From WHSW01 sp963846165 (GTDB taxonomy: Bacteria; Actinomycetota; Thermoleophilia; Solirubrobacterales; 70-9): 64,000 nucleotides of DNA. How positions within the stretch are numbered: the stretch's first letter is position 1; every line of letters begins with the position of its first letter. Below the pieces are notes generated by a model. It worked only from the letters and a program-made list of their open reading frames with translations, was not told the DNA's origin and ran no database searches. The position numbers were made by a program, and so were the translations under genes. Where the stretch lies: positions 248,001-312,000 of the forward strand of contig CAWJUU010000007.1 of assembly GCA_963846165.1 (NCBI GenBank). Reading direction: 5' to 3'. Positions 58,648-64,000 of this stretch are shown one piece after another.

Positions 58648-59463
58648 GTGAGCGAGCACTCCGCATCCGACGGTTTCGCCCCGGCGGCACCGGCCAACGC
58701 GCTTCAGATCGACGACCTGGTCAAGCGCTACCCGACCGGGGTCGAGGCGCTGCGCGGCGTCTCGCTCGAGATCGAACCGGGTGAGTTCTTCGGGCTGCTC
58801 GGCCCCAACGGGGCCGGCAAGTCGACCCTGATCCATTGCACGACCGGGCTCGCGCAGCCGACGTCGGGCGCAATCCACGTCTTCGGCCACGACGCGATCG
58901 ACAACTACGGCGAGGCGCGCCAGGCCGTCGGCCTGGCGCCGCAGGAGCTCAACCTGGACTGGTTCCTGACCGTCGAGGAGACGCTCGACTACCACGCCGG
59001 CTACTTCGGGATGCCGAAGCGCGAGCGCCGAGAGCGCGCGGCGGAGCTGCTGGAGACCTTCTCGCTGGCCGAGAAGCGAGACGAGCGCACCCGCACCTTG
59101 TCGGGCGGCATGAAGCGACGCCTGATCCTCGCTCGGGCGCTGATGCACCGCCCCCGCCTGCTGATCCTCGACGAGCCGACCGCCGGCGTCGACATCGAGC
59201 TGCGGCTCGAGCTCTGGCACTACGTCCAGCGGATCAACGCTGAGGGAACGACGATCCTGCTCACCACCCACTACCTCGAGGAGGCCGAGCAGCTCTGCGA
59301 CCGGATCGCCTTCATCAACGAGGGGCAGATCGCCGCCCGGGGCTCGACTGCCGAGCTCGCAGCCAAGTACGGGGTCGCGAGCCTCGAGGACGCCTACCTG
59401 GCACTGGTCGGGCGCAAGGAGCTCTCGCGCTCGCACGTCGAGGTCGAGGAGTTGGTTTCGTGA
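58648..59463 (+). CDS. ABC-2 type exporter ATP-binding protein (271 aa)
   Basis: This ATPase is of the NodI/DrrA/CcmA type. Walker A (GPNGAGKST), signature (LSGGMKRR), Walker B (LLILDEPTAGVD) and switch His (TTHYLEEAEQ) are intact. The mid-region MPKRERRERAAELLETF is normal. It overlaps the permease start by 4 bases (GTGA). The pair exports an unidentified lipid, drug or polysaccharide. Confidence 0.93.
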   Translation: MSEHSASDGFAPAAPANALQIDDLVKRYPTGVEALRGVSLEIEPGEFFGLLGPNGAGKSTLIHCTTGLAQPTSGAIHVFGHDAIDNYGEARQAVGLAPQELNLDWFLTVEETLDYHAGYFGMPKRERRERAAELLETFSLAEKRDERTRTLSGGMKRRLILARALMHRPRLLILDEPTAGVDIELRLELWHYVQRINAEGTTILLTTHYLEEAEQLCDRIAFINEGQIAARGSTAELAAKYGVASLEDAYLALVGRKELSRSHVEVEELVS

Positions 59464-60227
59464 GCGCTGCGCAGATCCGCTTCTTCACGCTCTGGCGCCG
59501 TGAGCTGAACCGGTTCATGAAGATCAAGAAGCAGACGATCGGCGCGCCGCTGCTCGAGACCTTCCTCTACATCTCCGTCTTCGGCGCCGCGCTCGGCACC
59601 CGGATCAACACGCTGGAGGGCTTCGACTACGTCGTCTTCGTGATCCCGGGGCTGATCATGATGGCCTGGGCGATCAACGCCTTCTCCAACAACTCGTCCT
59701 CGATCCTGCAGCAGAAGTTTCAGGGGGCGATCCAGGACCAGCTCTCCTCGCCCGCCTCGCCGTGGGAGCTGCTGCTCGCCTTCTCGCTCGGGGGCTTCAC
59801 CCGCGGACTCGCGGTCGCCGTGCTCACCTTCATCGCCGCCTCGCTGCTGGTCGACCTCCCGGTCGAGCACGTGCTGGTGCTGGTCCCGGCGCTCTTCCTG
59901 GTCGGCTTCTTCTTCGCCCAGCTCGGGGTCCTGATCGGCGTCCGAGCCGAGCAGTTCGACGACGTCGCGATCGCCCAGACCTTCGTGCTCACGCCGCTGA
60001 TCTTCCTCGGCGGGGTCTTCTACTCGGCCTCGCTGCTGCCCGAGCCGTTTCAGACCCTGACCCACTTCAACCCGGTCTACTACATGATCAACCTGGTCCG
60101 CTACGGCTTCCTCGGCTTCACCGAGGCCAGCATCGCGCTCTCGCTGCTCGCGCTCGCCGGTGCGACCGCGGCGCTGTTCGCCATCAACCTGCGGCTGTTC
60201 GCGAGCGGCTACAAGCTGCGGGCCTAG
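59460..60227 (+). CDS. ABC-2 type exporter permease (255 aa)
   Basis: This six-helix ABC-2 permease, NodJ/DrrB-like, has the family segment QQKFQGAIQDQLSSPASPWE in the cytoplasmic loop and FLGGVFYSASLLPEPFQTLT before the last helices. Its GTG start overlaps the ATPase stop, so the two subunits are translated together. Confidence 0.92.
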   Translation: MSAAQIRFFTLWRRELNRFMKIKKQTIGAPLLETFLYISVFGAALGTRINTLEGFDYVVFVIPGLIMMAWAINAFSNNSSSILQQKFQGAIQDQLSSPASPWELLLAFSLGGFTRGLAVAVLTFIAASLLVDLPVEHVLVLVPALFLVGFFFAQLGVLIGVRAEQFDDVAIAQTFVLTPLIFLGGVFYSASLLPEPFQTLTHFNPVYYMINLVRYGFLGFTEASIALSLLALAGATAALFAINLRLFASGYKLRA

Positions 60228-60243
60228 ATCGCTGATTGCAAGC

Positions 60244-60765
60244 TCACCGGCGCAGCAGCCGGCGCGCGAACGCCTGCCCGACGGTCAGCGGGTGGTTGAC
60301 CACGGTGGCCAGGCGCCCGGTGAGCGAGAGCGGGTCGTGGGCGATCCCGAGCTGGCGCAGGACCGTGCCCGTGTCGAAGTAGACGCGCTCGCAGACGAGC
60401 CGGTCCTCCTCGAACACGAACATCGCGCAGAAGCGCATCTCGAAGCTGCGCCCGGTCGGGGGCATGTTGCGGAGCGGTCCGAGGTGCGTCCCGTAGAGCA
60501 TCGCCTCGACGATCACCGCGTCGTCGGCGTGGTGCAGGGCGATGAGCTCGTTGCGCTGGTCGGGGAAGGCGGTGCGGGTCTCCTCGAAGTAGGCGTCGAC
60601 CTCGGCGGCGCCGTCGTGAACCTCGCCGGTGGCGATCAGCTCGTAGCGCGGGTGGTCGAAGGTCTGCATCGTGACGTCGAACTCGTGTCGGTTCTCGGAC
60701 TCCATGTGCTCGATCACGATCGCCTCTCGCTTGCCGCGAAGCGCCTTGCTCGGCCCGGTTGCCAT
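60244..60765 (-). CDS. SnoaL/ester-cyclase-like NTF2-fold protein (173 aa)
   Basis: The ATG at 60765 begins MATGPSKALRGKREAIVIEH. A cone-shaped NTF2-fold domain follows: EVDAYFEETRTAFPDQRNEL and the strand FEMRFCAMFVFEEDRLVCER are typical of SnoaL-like polyketide-cyclase relatives. Catalytic residues are not assured. TAGGCT, including the stop of the previous gene, ends 8 bases before the ATG. It lies in the FIST-nadC-NTF2 gene string, of unknown connection. Confidence 0.75.
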   Translation of the reverse strand: MATGPSKALRGKREAIVIEHMESENRHEFDVTMQTFDHPRYELIATGEVHDGAAEVDAYFEETRTAFPDQRNELIALHHADDAVIVEAMLYGTHLGPLRNMPPTGRSFEMRFCAMFVFEEDRLVCERVYFDTGTVLRQLGIAHDPLSLTGRLATVVNHPLTVGQAFARRLLRR

Positions 60766-60776
60766 CGCCCGAAAGC

Positions 60777-61184
60777 CTATTCGCCTTCCGCGTCCGCCTC
60801 GATCGCCGCAAGCGCCTCGCTGCGGTTGGGGTAGACGCCGAGCTTGGCGAAGCGGTCGTCCTTGACCTTGCCGGCCGAGACCCACTCCATCTCCATCACC
60901 TCGGGGCTGGCGCGGCCGCGCATCCGAATCGTCCCGGTGACGAGGATCCAATCGCCATGCTCCTCCGCCCGCCAGTCGAGGATCTCGATGAACGCCCAGA
61001 GCTCGTTCGAGCGTCGCAACCACTCGGTAAGGCCTTCATAGCCGCGGAACTTCGGCCCGCCGAAGCGGTCGAACAGCGTCGTCAGCTCGACGTCGGGATG
61101 GCACATCGAGATCGCCTCGTCGATGCTGAGGCGGTCGAACGCGTCGACCATCCGCCGAGCCAGCTCGGGACCCCGCTCGATCAC
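60777..61184 (-). CDS. NTF2/SnoaL-like small protein (135 aa)
   Basis: The pattern RRMVDAFDRLSIDEAISMCH, PDVELTTLFDRFGGPKFRGY and GLTEWLRR is that of NTF2-like small domains, which bind small ligands or serve as isomerases or hydrolases. A GTG start is used. It ends 11 bases before the next NTF2-fold gene, so the two are a tandem pair that may be distantly related. Confidence 0.75.
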   Translation of the reverse strand: MIERGPELARRMVDAFDRLSIDEAISMCHPDVELTTLFDRFGGPKFRGYEGLTEWLRRSNELWAFIEILDWRAEEHGDWILVTGTIRMRGRASPEVMEMEWVSAGKVKDDRFAKLGVYPNRSEALAAIEADAEGE

Positions 61185-61197
61185 GGCGCGCCAACCC

Positions 61198-62037
61198 TCA
61201 CGCCGGCTCCATGAGCAGGCTCAGGTCGAGCGCCGGCGCCGAGTGGGTCAGCGCGCCGATCGAGATCATCTCGACTCCGGTCGCGGCGACCTCGGCCACG
61301 TTCGAGAGCGTCACCCCGCCCGACGCCTCGAGCTTCGCCTTGCTGCTCGCGGCATCGCGCTGGGCAGCCGCGGTGCGCAGGTCGGCGGCGCTCATGTTGT
61401 CGAGCAGAAGGCGGGTCGCGCCCGCCGTCAGCGCTTCACCGACCTCGACCGACGAGCGGCACTCGACCTCGACCGCGAGCTCGGGATAGGCGGCGTGCGC
61501 CCGCTGCACCGCCGCCCCGAGGCCTCCGGCGAACACGATGTGGTTCTCCTTGATCAGGATCGCGTCGTCGAGCCCGAGCCGGTGGTTGCGCCCACCGCCC
61601 GCGGCGACCGCCGCCTTCTCGAGCGCCCGCATGCCCGGCGTCGTCTTGCGTGTGTCGAGGATTGCCACTCCGGTTCCCCGGACGGCTTCGGAAAAACGTG
61701 CCGTCAGGGTCGCAATCCCCGACAGGTGGCCGAGGAAGTTGAGCGCGGTCCGCTCGGCGGCAAGCAGCGCCCGCGCCGGGCCGATGACGAGCGCGACCTC
61801 GGCCGGAACGCGGTCGCGCCACTGGCCCTCGATTGCGAGCGCCTCGAACTCGGTGGCGCCCGCCTGCGCGAACGTCTCGGCCGCCGCCGAGAGCCCGAAG
61901 ACAACGCCCGGCTGCTTCTGCACGATCCGCGCCCGGGCGCGCGCATCGGCGGGGACGACCGCCTCGGAGGTGACGTCGCCGGCGCCGAGGTCCTCGGCGA
62001 GCGCACGGGCGACGAGCTCCGCGACGCCCTCCATCAC
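61198..62037 (-). CDS. nadC: Nicotinate-nucleotide pyrophosphorylase (279 aa)
   Basis: NadC turns quinolinate and PRPP into nicotinate mononucleotide and CO2. Characteristic blocks are TARFSEAVRGTGVAILDTRK, TTPGMRALEKAAVAAGGGRN, HRLGLDDAILIKENH and VEVECRSSVEV. The start GTG at 62037 overlaps the stop of the FIST gene, and an ATG follows as codon 2. It completes, with nadA, part of the de novo NAD pathway. Confidence 0.95.
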   Translation of the reverse strand: MMEGVAELVARALAEDLGAGDVTSEAVVPADARARARIVQKQPGVVFGLSAAAETFAQAGATEFEALAIEGQWRDRVPAEVALVIGPARALLAAERTALNFLGHLSGIATLTARFSEAVRGTGVAILDTRKTTPGMRALEKAAVAAGGGRNHRLGLDDAILIKENHIVFAGGLGAAVQRAHAAYPELAVEVECRSSVEVGEALTAGATRLLLDNMSAADLRTAAAQRDAASSKAKLEASGGVTLSNVAEVAATGVEMISIGALTHSAPALDLSLLMEPA

Positions 62038-63197
62038 GCGCCGCGCGGAAAGACCGCGATCGTCGCCGTGAACCCGTGGAGGAAGTTGCGGCCGCCGACC
62101 GGCCCGATCTCACCGGCGCAGAAGAACCCGGCGGCGGGGGCGCCGAGCGCGTCCTCGAGCGCGCTCGCGTCGTGGTCGGGAAGGTCGAACATGTGCGAGC
62201 CGCGCCCGTTGCAGGTGAACATCAGCGCCCCGGCGGCGCCCTCTGGCCCGAGCGCGCCGGACTGGGTCCGAAGCGCCTCGCGCAGGTCCACGTCGGCGGT
62301 CGCCCCGTCGCGAACGTGCATGCGCACCGTCTGGCCGACACGGACCCGGTCGCCGAGCGCAAGCGACCCGCTGTGCGGGTCGGCCCCGATGATCGGCCGA
62401 ACGAGGAAGTCGCCGCGCTCGTAGTCGGGCTGGTTCTCGTCGATGACGACGCCGAGCATCAGGCCCTGGGCGGCGAGGGATTGCTCGCGCGCGCCGAGCT
62501 CACCTATCGCCTCGCGCACGCGCGCGATGGCCGGCTGAGAAGCGAGCTCGCCGATCAGATTGCCGTCGGCGGCGGTGATCGTCATCTCCGGGCCGATCGG
62601 AGTCGCCCCCTGCGAGACGCACGGCACCACCGGAACCCCCGCCAGCGAGCACGCGACCGCGCCGCCGGCGAGCACCTCGCCGTCGCGAAACAGCGACGCA
62701 GAGCCCGCCGCCGCGGCGCTGGCGAGCCCGCCCAGCACCGGCATCCCCGGGCGCTCCTCGTTCAGCCGCTCCAGCAGCGCCTCGGCGCTGAACGTGTAGG
62801 GGTCGGCGAGGACCAGAAGCGTCTCGCCGAGCTGCGCCGGCTCGGGCAAGCCGTGTACGCTCACCCCCTCCTCGGCGGGCTCGGCCTCGAAGTGGTGGGT
62901 CGCGAACTCGGCCTCCGGTGCCGACAGTGCCCAGACGGCGGCGCCCGCGCCCTCCTCGATCTCGCGGCCCGATCCAAGCACGCCCCCGGCGCCACAGCCG
63001 ATCAGCGAGCGCGGCTCGAGTCGCTCGTGGACCTCGGAGAGGATCCACTTCGCGTGGCCGAGGTGCGGAGCACCGGCGAACACGAGCGCGAGATCGCAAC
63101 GCCCGTCGAGACCACGGGCGGCCTCTGCCGCAGCCTCGCCGAAGGCCACGACCGGGTCGACTTCGTCGGAAAGCCCGACGGCAACGCGCACCGTCAT
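62034..63197 (-). CDS. FIST-domain sensory protein (387 aa)
   Basis: The protein contains FIST N (about 30-210) and FIST C (about 220-370) domains. Typical text is SLIGCGAGGVLGSGREIEEG, the IGPEMTITAADGNLIGELAS strand at the junction, and MFTCNGRGSHMFDLPDHD with PAAGFFCAGEIGPVGGRNFL at the end. FIST proteins bind small ligands, possibly amino acids, and often feed signal transduction. It is coupled to nadC by stop-start overlap, an uncommon partner that hints at a metabolic sensing role. Confidence 0.87.
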   Translation of the reverse strand: MTVRVAVGLSDEVDPVVAFGEAAAEAARGLDGRCDLALVFAGAPHLGHAKWILSEVHERLEPRSLIGCGAGGVLGSGREIEEGAGAAVWALSAPEAEFATHHFEAEPAEEGVSVHGLPEPAQLGETLLVLADPYTFSAEALLERLNEERPGMPVLGGLASAAAAGSASLFRDGEVLAGGAVACSLAGVPVVPCVSQGATPIGPEMTITAADGNLIGELASQPAIARVREAIGELGAREQSLAAQGLMLGVVIDENQPDYERGDFLVRPIIGADPHSGSLALGDRVRVGQTVRMHVRDGATADVDLREALRTQSGALGPEGAAGALMFTCNGRGSHMFDLPDHDASALEDALGAPAAGFFCAGEIGPVGGRNFLHGFTATIAVFPRGA

Positions 63198-63239
63198 CGC
63201 ACCGCGAGTCCGAGCCCCCGCCCGATCATCGCCACCACC

Positions 63240-64000
63240 CTACTCCCGGGCCGCCTGGAGCAGGTACTCGCGCACGAAGGCGTCGAGGTCGCCATCGAGG
63301 ACCCGGTTGGCGTCGCCGACCTCGAACCCGGTGCGGTGGTCCTTGACCCGGGTCGAGGGGTGCAGGGTGTAGCTGCGGATCTGGGAGCCCCACTCGGCCG
63401 CCTTCTGCTCGCCGCGCTCGGCCGCCATCTCCTCGGCGCGCTTGCGCTCCTCCTCCTCGAGCAGGCGGGCGCGCATCATCCGCATCGCGGTCGCCTTGTT
63501 CTGGGTCTGCGAGCGTTCGTTCTGGCATTGGACCACGATCCCTGTGGGCAGGTGCGTGAGCCGGACCGCCGAGTCGGTCTTGTTGACGTGCTGGCCACCG
63601 GCGCCCGAGGCGCGGTAGGTGTCCACTCGCAGGTCGTCCTCGTCGAGCTCGACCGAGACCTCGTCGTCGACCAGCGGCGCGACGTCGACCTGGGCGAAGG
63701 CGGTGTGGCGGCGCGACTGGGCGTCGAAGGGTGAGATCCGCACGAGCCGGTGAACGCCACGCTCGGCGGCGAACAGGCCGTAGGCGTTCTCGCCCTTGGC
63801 GATGAAGCTCGCCGACTTGATCCCGGCCTCCTCCCCCGGCGACGCCTCGGCCATCTCGACCTCGAACCCGCGCCGCTCGGCCCAGCGCAGGTACATGCGC
63901 AGCAGCATCTCGGCCCAGTCCTGCGAGTCGGTGCCGCCGGCGCCGGAGCGGACCGTGACCACCGCGTCGCCGGAGTCGTACTCGCCGCTGAACAGGCGCG
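63240..64000 (-). CDS. prfB: Peptide chain release factor 2 (N-terminus outside window)
   Basis: The visible 253 residues contain the RF2 recognition loop (VRISPFDAQSRRHTAF, SPF type) and the catalytic GAGGQHVNKTDSAVRLTHLP (GGQ). RF2 ends translation at UGA and UAA. The frame runs into the window edge, so the start and any programmed frameshift near codon 25 are beyond it. It precedes the FIST gene by 42 bases on the same strand. Confidence 0.96.
   Translation of the reverse strand, partial: RLFSGEYDSGDAVVTVRSGAGGTDSQDWAEMLLRMYLRWAERRGFEVEMAEASPGEEAGIKSASFIAKGENAYGLFAAERGVHRLVRISPFDAQSRRHTAFAQVDVAPLVDDEVSVELDEDDLRVDTYRASGAGGQHVNKTDSAVRLTHLPTGIVVQCQNERSQTQNKATAMRMMRARLLEEEERKRAEEMAAERGEQKAAEWGSQIRSYTLHPSTRVKDHRTGFEVGDANRVLDGDLDAFVREYLLQAARE

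Noticed and set aside
1..64000. CRISPR arrays, tRNA or rRNA genes, IS elements and transposases
   Set aside because: I looked for regular spaced repeats, tRNA T-arm text, rRNA conserved blocks and DDE-type proteins, and found none apart from tmRNA.
63240..64000. Programmed frameshift of prfB
   Set aside because: The site near codon 25 would lie outside the window, so nothing can be said about it.

Overview
The window is a 64 kb piece of a high-GC bacterial chromosome. Coding density is very high, many neighbouring genes overlap at ATGA or GTGA stop-start junctions, and many starts are GTG. Together with SmpB/tmRNA, FtsE/FtsX, cytochrome bd, two P450s, and LtrA-, DUF2252-, GAP- and DUF7144-like membrane proteins, this points to an actinobacterium, most likely Thermoleophilia (Solirubrobacterales-like). 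That placement is inference from gene content; no rRNA is present to prove it. I found no tRNA, rRNA, CRISPR array, insertion sequence or prophage.

Layout. 1-9.5 kb: LtrA-family membrane protein (5' cut), a phosphoesterase, a MacB-type ABC exporter, a secreted repeat lipoprotein, a 600 bp non-coding stretch with an inverted-repeat island, a cupin, a secreted SGNH hydrolase coupled to an MFS transporter, a 30-residue membrane micro-ORF and a YciC-like membrane protein. 9.5-13.3 kb: an SDR, a phytoene-dehydrogenase-like FAD enzyme and a P450 in one operon. 13.4-15.9 kb: a polar amino-acid ABC importer with a frameshifted permease. 15.9-20.3 kb: a second P450, a frameshifted M20 peptidase, a small unknown protein, a frameshifted HdeD protein and a PEP-mutase-family protein. 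20.3-32 kb: tmRNA, an M50 protease, a phosphoesterase/degenerate-ligase fusion, a flavoprotein disulfide reductase, a 756-residue coiled-coil HhH protein, and an operon ftsE-ftsX-ctpA plus rnr-smpB. 32-45 kb: glutamate decarboxylase, membrane proteins, a holin-like/phosphodiesterase fusion, DUF2252, PAP2 phosphatase opposite a lipid kinase, AI-2E transporter, K+ channel, MFS exporter and GAP protein. 45-52 kb: cydAB, a decayed AI-2E paralogue, a hydrolase, a CPA2 antiporter and a split transketolase. 52-57 kb: nadA followed by a methylamine-utilisation-like (mau-like) trio. 57-64 kb: Fpg, DUF72, an ABC-2 exporter, two NTF2-fold proteins, nadC, a FIST protein and the 3' part of prfB.

The most unusual element is the operon nadA / MauE-MauD fusion / MauA-like secreted cysteine-rich protein / MauF-beta-propeller fusion (52.9-56.8 kb). 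It has the maturation logic of methylamine dehydrogenase, but the light-chain-like protein appears to keep only one of the two tryptophans that form the TTQ cofactor, and it carries a short-repeat insertion. The second notable protein is a LigD-type 3'-phosphoesterase fused to a ligase adenylation domain in which the catalytic lysine motif reads RWNG.

Two window-wide patterns also stand out. At least six otherwise normal genes are interrupted by apparent one-base frame changes, several in C or G runs, which suggests residual assembly indels more than real gene decay. And about ten gene starts carry a TANNNT hexamer ending 6-8 bases before the start codon with no Shine-Dalgarno sequence, the signature of leaderless transcription.
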